Of a stretch of 7,883 bases of DNA, positions 1 through 6,762 are shown in pieces. The stretch is from DASQPR01 sp035713725 (GTDB taxonomy: Bacteria; Actinomycetota; Actinomycetes; Mycobacteriales; Micromonosporaceae). The notes below the pieces were generated by a model that saw only the letters and a program-made list of their open reading frames with translations, did not search any database and was not told the DNA's origin. A program made the position numbers and the translations under genes. The DNA lies in contig DASTMZ010000229.1 in the NCBI GenBank assembly GCA_035713725.1, positions 1 to 7,883 on the forward strand, written 5' to 3'. Within the stretch, counting starts at the first letter, position 1, and every line of letters begins with the position of its first letter.

Positions 1-370
1 GACGGTGTCCCGCGTCGCGAATGCGAACGACGCCGTACGGCTGGCCAACGCCGCCCGCTACGGCCTCGGCGGCGCGGTGTTCGGCAGACGTGACGCGATG
101 CGGATCGCGCGATCACTGCGCTCCGGCATGACATCGGTCAACTCGACGCTGACGTTCGCCGGCATGGGGAGCCTGCCGTTCGGCGGCGTCGGCGACTCCG
201 GATTCGGCCGCATCCACGGCGCGGACGGGCTGCGCGAGTTTGCCCGGCCCAAGGCGATCACCAAGCGCCGCGCGCGCTCGCTGCTGCCGTCGATGTCGTT
301 CGACCGCACGCCGAAGCAGGTGGAGATCATCAAGCGCGTCGTCAAGACGCTGCACGGCCGCCGGCGCTGA
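1..370 (+). CDS. Aldehyde dehydrogenase family protein, C-terminal part (5' end outside window)
   Basis: The reading frame is open from base 2 and stops at TGA 368-370, giving the last 122 residues of an NAD(P)-dependent aldehyde dehydrogenase, which oxidises an aldehyde to a carboxylate in the cytoplasm. Family signatures are visible: an AVRLANAARYGLGGAVFG stretch, then SVNSTLTFAGMGSLPFGG with the GDSGFGRIHG turn, then the REFARPKAI segment that closes the catalytic/oligomerisation domain. A basic tail of about 35 residues follows. The GTG at base 5 lies inside the domain and is not the start; the catalytic Cys and Glu and the Rossmann fold lie upstream of the window. The substrate cannot be told from this part. 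The gene converges on the prolyl oligopeptidase gene with 51 bases between stops. Confidence 0.93.
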   Translation, partial: TVSRVANANDAVRLANAARYGLGGAVFGRRDAMRIARSLRSGMTSVNSTLTFAGMGSLPFGGVGDSGFGRIHGADGLREFARPKAITKRRARSLLPSMSFDRTPKQVEIIKRVVKTLHGRRR

Positions 371-377
371 TCGCCAC

Positions 378-414
378 ACCGCCGACCCTCGCGAGATCGC
401 CACGCCCCGGCGGT
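378..414. terminator. Candidate bidirectional terminator hairpin
   Basis: Between the stops of two convergent genes, ACCGCCG (378-384) can pair with CGGCGGT (408-414), a perfect 7-bp G+C-rich stem. The 23-base loop could form a small inner GCG/CGC stem. There is no T tract on either side, so a classical intrinsic terminator is not shown. Position is the main argument. Confidence 0.28.
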
Positions 415-421
415 CGCGACC

Positions 422-2560
422 TCAGGCCAGTTGGGCGGTGAAGAACGCGAGCCGGTCGGCGGCAAGATCGACTGTGCGGGACACCGCCCGTCCCGCGTGA
501 CCGACGTTCTGCTCGCGGCGGATCACGATCGGCCGGCCGCCGGACGTCGCGTGCTGCAGCGCGGCGCACAGCTTCCGCGCGTGCAACGGGTCAACGCGTG
601 AGTCGCCGTCGAACACCGTGAACGCAACAGCCGGGTAGTCGACGCCCGCGGTCACGTGGTGGTACGGCGAATAGGTGTAGAGCCAGCCGAACTCGGTCGG
701 ATCGGACGCGGTGCCGAATTCGCCGTGCCACAGCGCACCGAGGCCGAACTGCTCATAGCGCACCATGTCGAGCAACGGCGCGGAGCACACCACGGCCGCG
801 TACTTCTCCGGGTGCTGGGTCAGCGCGGCGCCCACCAGCAAACCGCCGTTCGAGCCACCGAAGATGCCGAGCTGCTCGTGCGTGGTGATGCCCTGCGCCA
901 CGAGCCAGTCACCGGCCGCGTGGAAGTCGTCGAACACGTTCTGCTTGTGTTCCCGCATGCCGTCGCGGTGCCACGCCTCGCCCTCTTCGCCGCCGCCGCG
1001 CAGGCTCGCGAGCGCGAACACGCCGCCCGCCTCGATCCACGCGAGGATCCACGGGTCGTAGGTCGGCGGTCGCGAGATGTTGAAACCGCCATAGCCGTAG
1101 AGGACCGTCGGCACCGGGCCGTCGGCGGGCGTCGCGGATCCGGCCACGACTGAACTAGCCACAAACAGGCCGACTTCCGTGCCGTCGTACGACGGGTACG
1201 TGACGTGACGCGTGACCACCGGCACCCTGGTGGCCGCCGAGCCGGGCGGTTCCGCCCAGGTGTCGACGGCGCCCGCAATCGCGTCGTAGCGCAACACCAG
1301 CGCCGGCGTGGTCAGGTCGGTGTACGTGAGCCACGCCTCGTATCCGCCGTCGTGACGCGCACTGAGCTCGTCGACCGTACCGAGGCCGGGCAGCGTCACG
1401 GCGGCGGTCTGCGCACCGGTGGCGAGGTCGTGGATCATCACCTCGGCGATCGCGTGCCGCGCCCGGACGACGGCGACCTGGGGTGAACCGAGTTCGGAGC
1501 CGTCAAGGATCGCGTAGTCCACGATGATCGCCGACGGGTCCTCCGCGATCACCCCGCGCCAGGTCACGGTACCGGGGTCGGCGGCACCCTCCGCCATCGC
1601 TCGCGCGCCGGCCTCGTACAGCTCGCTCGGTTGTGCGGCGCAGAGCCGGTAGCGTGGCGCGTCGCGTTTGGTCATCAGGTAGAGCGTTCCGTCGCGACCG
1701 AACCGTGTCTCGGTCACCGCGTCGATGCCGACCTGGACCGGCATGAACGCGCCACCGTCGCGTACGTTGGCGATCCACACGTCGTTCCGCGCATCCGTAC
1801 CGCGAGCCGGGCAGACCACCAGCCACCGGCCGTCGTCGGAGATCGTGACGTCGAAGAACGTGGTACGCGGCGCATCCGCACCGAACACCACCGGATCGGT
1901 CTCCGGGTCGCGGCCGATGGTGTGCTTGTAGACGCGCCGGTGCAGATAGCCGTCACCGTCCGGAGCCGCCTCGTCGGTGAGATGCCGGACGTAGTAGAAC
2001 GCGTCGCCGCCGGGCAGCCAGGCCACCGGCGTGTAGCGCATCCGGTCGATGGGTCCGTCGATCACGTCACCGGTCGCGACGTCCATCACCCGGAGCATCG
2101 CCGCCTCCGTACCGCCCTCGGACAGCCCGTACGCGAGCCGCGACCCGTCCGGCGACGGCACCCAGAAGTCGAGCGTTGTGGAGCCGGACGGGTCGATCGC
2201 GCTCGGGTCGACGAGGACCCGGGCGACGCCGTCCGGGCCGGTTACCGACAGCACGGCGTGATCCTGGTCAGGCGAACGTCGCAGCGCGAACGCCAGGTCC
2301 TTCCGCCACGTCGGCACGTGTACGTCGCCGACCGCGTGCAGCTCGGTGAGCCGCGCGTGGAACTCGTCGCGGCCTGGCCACGTCTCGCGTATCGAGGCGT
2401 ACACGTCGTCCTGCGCGGCCGACCACGCCTTGGTGCGCGGATCGTCGGCGTCCTCGAGCCAGCGGTACGGGTCGGCGACGTCGACACCATGCAGCCGATC
2501 GACGATGTCGAGGCGGTCCGCCTCCGGATATGTCGGGCGCGCGAGATCAGACGTGGTCAT
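422..2560 (-). CDS. Prolyl oligopeptidase family serine peptidase (S9A)
   Basis: This 712-residue protein matches the usual length of prolyl oligopeptidase, which cleaves short peptides after proline in the cytoplasm; no signal peptide is seen. An N-terminal segment (about 1-75, with DPYRWLED) and a C-terminal alpha/beta-hydrolase domain (about 440-712) enclose a beta-propeller (about 76-440). Compared with the porcine enzyme, the catalytic triad is Ser570 in GGSNGG, Asp653 in DGDSRVDP and His688 in NVGHAG. Tyr490 in YGYGGFNIS is the oxyanion-hole tyrosine, Asn571 and Trp611 match the proline pocket, and Arg655 the substrate-binding arginine. The ATG at 2560 has AGGA (2568-2571) seven bases upstream. 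It lies 88 bases downstream of the S53 peptidase gene on the same strand, so co-transcription is likely; a TACGCT at 2590-2595 could be a weak internal -10. Strict proline specificity is inferred. Confidence 0.96.
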   Translation of the reverse strand: MTTSDLARPTYPEADRLDIVDRLHGVDVADPYRWLEDADDPRTKAWSAAQDDVYASIRETWPGRDEFHARLTELHAVGDVHVPTWRKDLAFALRRSPDQDHAVLSVTGPDGVARVLVDPSAIDPSGSTTLDFWVPSPDGSRLAYGLSEGGTEAAMLRVMDVATGDVIDGPIDRMRYTPVAWLPGGDAFYYVRHLTDEAAPDGDGYLHRRVYKHTIGRDPETDPVVFGADAPRTTFFDVTISDDGRWLVVCPARGTDARNDVWIANVRDGGAFMPVQVGIDAVTETRFGRDGTLYLMTKRDAPRYRLCAAQPSELYEAGARAMAEGAADPGTVTWRGVIAEDPSAIIVDYAILDGSELGSPQVAVVRARHAIAEVMIHDLATGAQTAAVTLPGLGTVDELSARHDGGYEAWLTYTDLTTPALVLRYDAIAGAVDTWAEPPGSAATRVPVVTRHVTYPSYDGTEVGLFVASSVVAGSATPADGPVPTVLYGYGGFNISRPPTYDPWILAWIEAGGVFALASLRGGGEEGEAWHRDGMREHKQNVFDDFHAAGDWLVAQGITTHEQLGIFGGSNGGLLVGAALTQHPEKYAAVVCSAPLLDMVRYEQFGLGALWHGEFGTASDPTEFGWLYTYSPYHHVTAGVDYPAVAFTVFDGDSRVDPLHARKLCAALQHATSGGRPIVIRREQNVGHAGRAVSRTVDLAADRLAFFTAQLA

Positions 2561-2648
2561 GCCACGATCCTGCCGTCTGGAGGCGCCGAAGCGTAGCCCT
2601 AGCCGTGAGGCGCTCGAAAACTCAGCCGCGCCGCGACCCGCGATCGCC

Positions 2649-4181
2649 CTATCCCGCGAACGCGGTCACGATCTGGTCGCCGATCGGCGAGCCGAGTCCG
2701 GTGCACGCGTCCCACCCCGACTTCGCGGAGAAGCCACCGTTGTCGCCGGACGTGATGTCGCGAAACGCTTGCGTGGCGCGGTAGAGCACCTCATGTGGCG
2801 CGCCGGCCCGCGCGCCGTTGTGCTGGTTCGCGAGCGCGGTAAGCCCGGCCCACAGCGGCGCGACCGCACTCGTACCCCCGATTGTGATGTTCTGTCCGTC
2901 CACGCGGACCCGGTAGCCGGTCAACGGGTCGGCGTTGCCCGCGACGTCGGGCACGCCGCGGCCGTCGATGGCCGCTGCGGGAACACCCGAATCAGACTGG
3001 TACGTCGGCGTCGCGAAGTGGCTCGACACGCCGCCGCCGGTCGCGCCGTTGCCGGATGCCAGCTCGTTCCAGACCATCTCGTCGCTGATCGTGGCGCCGT
3101 CGAGGACGAGTTTCGTGCCGCCGCAACCGATCGCGGACGGGCTAGACGCCGGAAAGTCGACGTGCAGCGCGCCGTCGCTGTCACCGTCTGTCGCGCCGTT
3201 GTCGCCGGCGGCCACATACACGCTGATGCCCGCGGCCGCCGCGTCCGCGAAGAGCGCTTCGTACGCGTCCATCTGTGACGGCGTCCACGCGTCCTCGGCC
3301 TGCCCCCAGCTGATCGAGATGACCGACGGTTGTCGCTGCGTGTCGTGCACCGCGGCGGCGATCGCGTCGTAGAAGCCGTCGGTGGTGTTCGGGCCGAAGT
3401 AGACCGCGAGTGCGGCGCCGGGTGCGACCGCACCGATCACCTCGATGTCGAGCATCACCTCGCCGTCGGCATCCGAGCCGGGCGTGTTCGTCGCGCGGTC
3501 GACCGAGATCGCCTCGACGCTCGGCGTCGCTACACCGAGGTCGGCGAAGTACACATCGAGGTCCTTGGTGTCGAAGCCGCCGCCGAGTTCGATGATGGCG
3601 ACCGTCTCGCCGCTGCCGTCGACGCCGGTCGGGAATCCGTACGCGGCCGCAATGTCTCGTGGTGAGTGGCCACTCGGGCGGGCCGCCGGCGCCATCTCGC
3701 CAACGGGCGGCAGGGTGGCCGATGGTGCGCCGGCGACCCGGAAGTGCGCTCGCGCGGACGGCCGGTTGTCGAGGCCGAGGATCGCCACCACCACGTCGGC
3801 GAGGTCGGCCGGTACGTAGACGGCGCCCTCCCGACCGCGATAACCCGCGCCGTCACGGTCGCCCTCGCCGTCGAAGCGGTAGGTGCCGAGGTCGACGCCA
3901 AACGCGCGGGCCATCGTCGCGGCAGTGCCGCGAAGGCGTACCGACCGGGCCGCCAGGTTGACGTCGACGACCGCGATGCCGGCCGCGGCTGCGAAGGTAC
4001 GAACCTTGTCCGCATCCGATTCGTCGGCCGGCACGCCGGCCGTTTCCACTCCGCCGTGCCTGCGGAGCACGACCGTCGCGAAGACCGTCTCGTCGGGCGA
4101 CGCGTCGTTGACCCGCACAGCGCCCGGCAACGGACGCCGGTCGCTGCCGGGCACGGCTATCGTCGGGAATGTCTGACTCAT
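2649..4181 (-). CDS. S53 family serine-carboxyl peptidase (sedolisin/kumamolisin type)
   Basis: This 510-residue protein closely resembles kumamolisin, an acid-active, heat-stable endopeptidase with collagenolytic members. Residues about 25-150 form the pro-kumamolisin activation domain; the mature domain should begin near 168, before RDIAAAYGFPTG, followed by GETVAIIELGGGFD. The catalytic residues are Glu241 and Asp245 in DGEVMLDIEV, Asp327 (oxyanion) in VAAGDNGATDG and Ser438 in GGTSAVAP. The C-terminal calcium site is present: Asp475-Ile476, then Gly489 and Asp491 in SGWDACTGLGSP. All are intact, so an active enzyme that removes its own propeptide is expected. The N-terminus (MSQTFPTIAVPGSDRRP) has no hydrophobic signal, so the export route is unclear. 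The ATG at 4181 is set by a strong GGGGAGG site. It is divergent from the Rieske oxygenase gene and probably heads an operon with the prolyl oligopeptidase gene. Confidence 0.96.
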   Translation of the reverse strand: MSQTFPTIAVPGSDRRPLPGAVRVNDASPDETVFATVVLRRHGGVETAGVPADESDADKVRTFAAAAGIAVVDVNLAARSVRLRGTAATMARAFGVDLGTYRFDGEGDRDGAGYRGREGAVYVPADLADVVVAILGLDNRPSARAHFRVAGAPSATLPPVGEMAPAARPSGHSPRDIAAAYGFPTGVDGSGETVAIIELGGGFDTKDLDVYFADLGVATPSVEAISVDRATNTPGSDADGEVMLDIEVIGAVAPGAALAVYFGPNTTDGFYDAIAAAVHDTQRQPSVISISWGQAEDAWTPSQMDAYEALFADAAAAGISVYVAAGDNGATDGDSDGALHVDFPASSPSAIGCGGTKLVLDGATISDEMVWNELASGNGATGGGVSSHFATPTYQSDSGVPAAAIDGRGVPDVAGNADPLTGYRVRVDGQNITIGGTSAVAPLWAGLTALANQHNGARAGAPHEVLYRATQAFRDITSGDNGGFSAKSGWDACTGLGSPIGDQIVTAFAG

Positions 4182-4188
4182 CGGAATA

Positions 4189-4195
4189 CCTCCCC
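4189..4195 (-). promoter_or_regulatory. Strong ribosome binding site of the S53 peptidase gene
   Basis: On the minus strand GGGGAGG lies seven bases before the ATG at 4179-4181. It is the best Shine-Dalgarno match near the 5' end of this frame and fixes the start, which matters because the start decides whether a signal peptide could be present. Confidence 0.75.
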
Positions 4196-4346
4196 ACGGA
4201 CGGTACGCCGCCGCACCTTTCGTGCTCGCAAAACACGCACCGCACCGAATTCGACGATAAGCATCGATGTAAAGCGGCTCACCGTTCCTGACCCGTCACT
4301 CAGCATTCGCCACGCAAAAGGCTTGGCAGCGACCGCGCGGATCGGC

Positions 4347-4351
4347 GAGGA
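4347..4351 (+). promoter_or_regulatory. Ribosome binding site that sets the GTG start of the Rieske oxygenase
   Basis: GAGGA lies seven bases before GTG 4359-4361. The frame is open far upstream, back to 3666 and across the start of the divergent peptidase gene. This site, together with where recognisable oxygenase sequence begins, places the real start at 4359. Confidence 0.65.
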
Positions 4352-4358
4352 TGGCGCC

Positions 4359-5495
4359 GTGATCCCGGCTGACCTGCTGAATCCGTCCGATCTCGACGCC
4401 GTGCTGAGCCCGTTCGGGCAATCGCGCATGCTGCCGTCCAAGGCGTATACGTCCGACGCGGTGCTGGCCTGGGAGCGCACGAACTTCTTCGCGGCCACGT
4501 GGACGTGCGTCGGCCGGCGCCCGCCGAAGGGTCAGCGCGCGTTCGCGGTGGGTAGTCTCGGCGTGCTCGTCACGGTCGGCGCCGACGAGTCAGTGCGGGC
4601 GTTCGCGAACGTGTGCCGCCACCGCGGGCATGAGCTTCTTGCCGTGGGTACGGCTGCCGACAAACGCGCGATCGTGTGCCCGTACCACGGTTGGGCATAC
4701 CGGCTGGACGGCTCGCTGCAAGCGGCGCCGGACATGCCCGCGGACTTCGACCGCGCACCGTGGAGTCTGGTCGAGTTGCCGGCCGTTGACTGGCACGGCT
4801 GGGTGTTCGTGAACGCGCGCCGGGGCGCCGTTCCGTTCCACGACTTCGTCGGCGAGCTGGACGAATGGGTCACGCCCTATGCACCGGAACGGTTGCACGT
4901 CGCCGCCACGCACTCGTACGAGGTGGCCGCCAACTGGAAGCTCGTGGTGGAGAACTACCACGAGTGCTACCACTGCCCGATGATCCACCCCGAACTGTGT
5001 ACGGTCACCGCACCGACGTCCGGCGCGAACGGCACCGGGCCGGGCGCGTGGGTCGGCGGGACGATGGATCTCTTGCCACACGCAGAGACGATGTCCTTCG
5101 ACGGCGTGTCGCACGGGCGCGCGTTGGCCGGCGTGAACCCGCGTACCGTCACGTACATCGGCGTGTTCCCGCATCTTCTGCTGTCGCTGCACCCGGATTA
5201 CGTGATGACGCACCGGCTCGTCCCGCTCGCCCCCGGCCGTACGTTCATCGAGTGCCAGTGGCTGTTCGCGGCGCCCGATGTCGATCCGTCGTACGCCGTG
5301 GAGTTCTGGGACCGTACGAACCTGCAGGACTGGGCAGCCGTCGAATCCGTACAGCGTGGGCTCGCCTCGCCGCACCACCAGCCCGGACCACTCGCGCCGA
5401 ACGAGGGCGCGATCTACGACTGGGTGACGATGCTCGCGCGCGGATATCGGGACGTGGCAACGATTCCGCGTACGAGGGCGCACTCCCGCGTGTGA
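4359..5495 (+). CDS. Rieske [2Fe-2S] non-haem iron oxygenase, alpha subunit (GbcA/CntA-like)
   Basis: This 378-residue protein is the terminal oxygenase of a Rieske system, which uses O2 and electrons from a separate reductase to hydroxylate or demethylate a substrate. The Rieske domain (about 40-155) holds Cys86-x-His88 in CRHRGHELL and Cys107-x2-His110 in CPYHGW. In the catalytic domain ENYHECYHC (198-206) begins the iron site: His205, His210 and probably Asp324 in NLQDW. The residue three before the first histidine, which bridges the Rieske and iron centres across subunits, is Glu202. Aromatic dioxygenases have Asp there; glycine-betaine and carnitine oxygenases have Glu. The C-terminal pattern QRGLASPHHQPGPL also recalls GbcA. 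A quaternary or other amine substrate is therefore more likely than an arene, but this is inference. No ferredoxin reductase or beta subunit gene is in the window. The start is GTG 4359. Confidence 0.93.
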   Translation: MIPADLLNPSDLDAVLSPFGQSRMLPSKAYTSDAVLAWERTNFFAATWTCVGRRPPKGQRAFAVGSLGVLVTVGADESVRAFANVCRHRGHELLAVGTAADKRAIVCPYHGWAYRLDGSLQAAPDMPADFDRAPWSLVELPAVDWHGWVFVNARRGAVPFHDFVGELDEWVTPYAPERLHVAATHSYEVAANWKLVVENYHECYHCPMIHPELCTVTAPTSGANGTGPGAWVGGTMDLLPHAETMSFDGVSHGRALAGVNPRTVTYIGVFPHLLLSLHPDYVMTHRLVPLAPGRTFIECQWLFAAPDVDPSYAVEFWDRTNLQDWAAVESVQRGLASPHHQPGPLAPNEGAIYDWVTMLARGYRDVATIPRTRAHSRV

Positions 5496-5497
5496 AC

Positions 5498-5515
5498 GTG
5501 GGCCGCGTGGGCCGC
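5498..5515 (+). repeat. Tandem duplication of a 9-base unit
   Basis: GTGGGCCGC occurs twice in direct succession (5498-5506, 5507-5515), starting two bases after the TGA of the oxygenase gene. It may be a simple slippage duplication in the 55-base gap before the next gene; no function is evident. Confidence 0.6.
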
Positions 5516-5550
5516 AACATCGCGCCGAGTGGAATCTGAGGCACCTGATC

Positions 5551-6009
5551 ATGAGCGCGAAAGGTCGCCACGCTTCCCGTCAAGCCGATCTTGGACAGCG
5601 ATCGGCCGAGCGGGATGAGCTCTTCAAGAACTGGTGGGAGTACTGGCCGCTGTCGTCTGGGTCGAGAGAGGAACGAATGCAACTCTCGCTCGGCGAGCCG
5701 GAACGTGTGCAGGCTGCGCACGACACGATCGCGGCGGTCGTGCACGCCGGTGGTCCGGACGCCGTGGCGTTGCTTGTTGCGCTCAACGATGGCGGACCGC
5801 CCGACGATGACGGCGCGACGGTCGGTTGCGGACTGCTAGAGGACCTGATCCACGAGCACGGCGACGCGCTCGTCGACGTACTGGACGAGACCGCGCGGAA
5901 GACGCCTTCGTTCGCGCGCGCGATGTCCTATGTCTGGCTCTCACGCGGCCACCTATTGCCGGAGACCGAGGGTCGCCTCGCCCGCTGGATCGAACGCCCG
6001 CCCAGGTGA
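5551..6009 (+). CDS. Hypothetical protein, resembles DUF6869
   Basis: This 152-residue protein has no function I can name. It has a basic N-terminus, a tryptophan cluster NWWEYWPL (27-34), a helical middle (about 50-80) and a segment at 92-129 with GCGLLEDLIHEHG and an ending SYVW. That last part is like DUF6869 as I remember it, a small helical family of unknown role; the match is from memory only. No signal peptide or membrane segment is seen. ATG 5551 follows GAGG (5538-5541) by nine bases. A second ATG at 5677 (residue 43) follows a purine-rich GAGAGAGGA by four bases, but starting there would lose the tryptophan cluster. It lies 55 bases after the oxygenase gene on the same strand and may be co-transcribed. 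It converges with nucS. Confidence 0.78.
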   Translation: MSAKGRHASRQADLGQRSAERDELFKNWWEYWPLSSGSREERMQLSLGEPERVQAAHDTIAAVVHAGGPDAVALLVALNDGGPPDDDGATVGCGLLEDLIHEHGDALVDVLDETARKTPSFARAMSYVWLSRGHLLPETEGRLARWIERPPR

Positions 6010-6031
6010 CCGACCTGCGTCCCCGCCCGCC

Positions 6032-6062
6032 GCCGACCTTGTTAGAACAACCTGTCGTCGGC
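6032..6062. terminator. Weak inverted-repeat structure between convergent genes
   Basis: TTGTT (6039-6043) and AACAA (6046-6050) are complementary, flanked outside by GCCGAC (6032-6037) and GTCGGC (6057-6062). The outer arms are separated from the inner pair by unequal spacers (one and six bases), and the structure overlaps the last nucS codons. It could help end transcription from both sides, but has no T tract and its stability has not been calculated. Confidence 0.2.
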
Positions 6063-6701
6063 GTTGTCGATGCCGCGGAGGTGGTCGTAGTCGACGACGA
6101 CGCAGCGGATGCCTCGATCCTCGGCGAGTACACGTGCCTGCGGCTTGACTTCTTGTGCGGCGAGAATGCCGGTCACGGGCGCCAGCAACGGATCCCGGTT
6201 CAGCAACTCGAGATAGCGCGTCAGTTGTTCCACGCCATCGATCTCGCCACGGCGCTTCACCTCGACAGCGACCGTGACGCCGCCGGGATCACGGCACAAC
6301 AGATCGACTGGGCCGATCGCGGTCGGGTATTCCCGTCGTACCAAGGTAAAGCCGGCGCCGAGGACGGCGGGCGACGCGGCGAGCAGCTCCTGGAGGTGTG
6401 CCTCGACACCGTCCTTCTGCAGACCCGGATCCGGACCGAGGTCGAACGCGGTGTCGTGGAAGATCTCGTCAAGCGTGATACGCAGTTCCTCGCCCGCCTT
6501 GTTCACCACGCGCCACACGCCTGGCGCTTCCTCGATGCGGCACGGCGGGCTCATCCAGTTCAGTGGCTTGTACGCCCGGTCGTCGGCATGTACGGATACC
6601 GACCCGTCCGCCTTCACCATGACCAGCCGTACGGCCAGTGGCAGGTGCGCGGACAATCGCCCGACGTAGTCGACTGAACACCGCGCAATGACGAGACGCA
6701 C
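6042..6701 (-). CDS. nucS: NucS/EndoMS mismatch-specific endonuclease
   Basis: This 219-residue protein is a clear full-length NucS, the nuclease that replaces MutS-MutL mismatch repair in many actinobacteria by making double-strand cuts at G-T, G-G and T-T mismatches. The N-terminal DNA-binding and dimerisation part (1-about 105) has the signature DDRAYKPLNWMSPP (41-54). The RecB-like nuclease domain carries Asp133 in GPVDLLCRD, Glu147 and Lys149 in VAVEVKR, and Gln159 in GVEQLTRYLELLNRD, so the active site is complete. It ends in DDRLF, the position of the sliding-clamp-binding peptide known for actinobacterial NucS. The start is GTG 6701. Only a weak AGG precedes it, but TAGGCT lies six bases upstream, suggesting a leaderless mRNA. 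It is 61 bases downstream of vapC on the same strand and convergent with the small gene ending at 6009. Confidence 0.97.
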   Translation of the reverse strand: MRLVIARCSVDYVGRLSAHLPLAVRLVMVKADGSVSVHADDRAYKPLNWMSPPCRIEEAPGVWRVVNKAGEELRITLDEIFHDTAFDLGPDPGLQKDGVEAHLQELLAASPAVLGAGFTLVRREYPTAIGPVDLLCRDPGGVTVAVEVKRRGEIDGVEQLTRYLELLNRDPLLAPVTGILAAQEVKPQARVLAEDRGIRCVVVDYDHLRGIDNADDRLF

Positions 6702-6707
6702 CGCGCC

Positions 6708-6713
6708 AGCCTA
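6708..6713 (-). promoter_or_regulatory. Candidate -10 element for leaderless nucS
   Basis: On the minus strand TAGGCT fits the actinobacterial TANNNT -10 pattern. Six bases separate it from the GTG start, the spacing expected if transcription begins at the G of the start codon. No good -35 is visible upstream, which is common for this promoter type. Confidence 0.45.
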
Positions 6714-6744
6714 AGCGACCGCGAGCCGTGCGGCCTTGACCGGT

Positions 6745-6759
6745 CGCCGCCGAGCGGCG
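6745..6759 (-). terminator. Candidate hairpin after vapC
   Basis: CGCCGC (6745-6750) and GCGGCG (6754-6759) form a perfect 6-bp stem with a 3-base loop, starting three bases after the vapC stop. There is no U tract downstream. It could weaken read-through from the toxin-antitoxin operon into nucS, or be chance in G+C-rich DNA. Confidence 0.28.
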
Positions 6760-6762
6760 CAG

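Larger units (their letters stand above)
4182..4358. promoter_or_regulatory. Divergent intergenic region with two 8-bp palindromes
   Basis: These 177 bases separate the divergent S53 peptidase and Rieske oxygenase genes and must contain the promoters for both. The middle is more A+T rich than the flanking genes. It holds two perfect palindromes, CGAATTCG (4246-4253) and CATCGATG (4262-4269), centred 16 bases apart, and a short GCAC/GTGC inverted repeat (4213-4216 and 4222-4225). I cannot assign convincing -35/-10 pairs on either strand. Confidence 0.4.

Noticed and set aside
1631..2596. 321-codon open frame on the plus strand antisense to the prolyl oligopeptidase gene
   Set aside because: It is rich in Arg, Val and His with no recognisable domain and lies entirely opposite a gene with a complete catalytic triad. 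Long antisense frames are expected in high-G+C DNA.
2583..2612. GCGCC/GGCGC inverted repeat in the gap between the two peptidase genes
   Set aside because: The 5-bp stem has a 20-base loop and no T tract; it is too weak in G+C-rich DNA to call a terminator inside a likely operon.
2346..3278. 310-codon plus-strand frame across the junction of the two peptidase genes
   Set aside because: It spans the ends of two well-supported genes in antisense and has low-complexity Arg/Val/Ala composition without domains.
3666..4358. Upstream extension of the Rieske oxygenase frame
   Set aside because: The frame is open but runs antisense through the propeptide region of the S53 gene and its promoter region. 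Family-like sequence begins only at the GTG 4359, which has a ribosome binding site.
4590..5552. 320-codon minus-strand frame opposite the Rieske oxygenase
   Set aside because: It is antisense to a gene with intact Rieske and iron-site motifs, and its product is Arg-rich without domains.
5826..6677. 283-codon plus-strand frame opposite nucS
   Set aside because: It is the antisense shadow of nucS and overlaps the end of the small gene at 5551-6009; no domain is recognisable.
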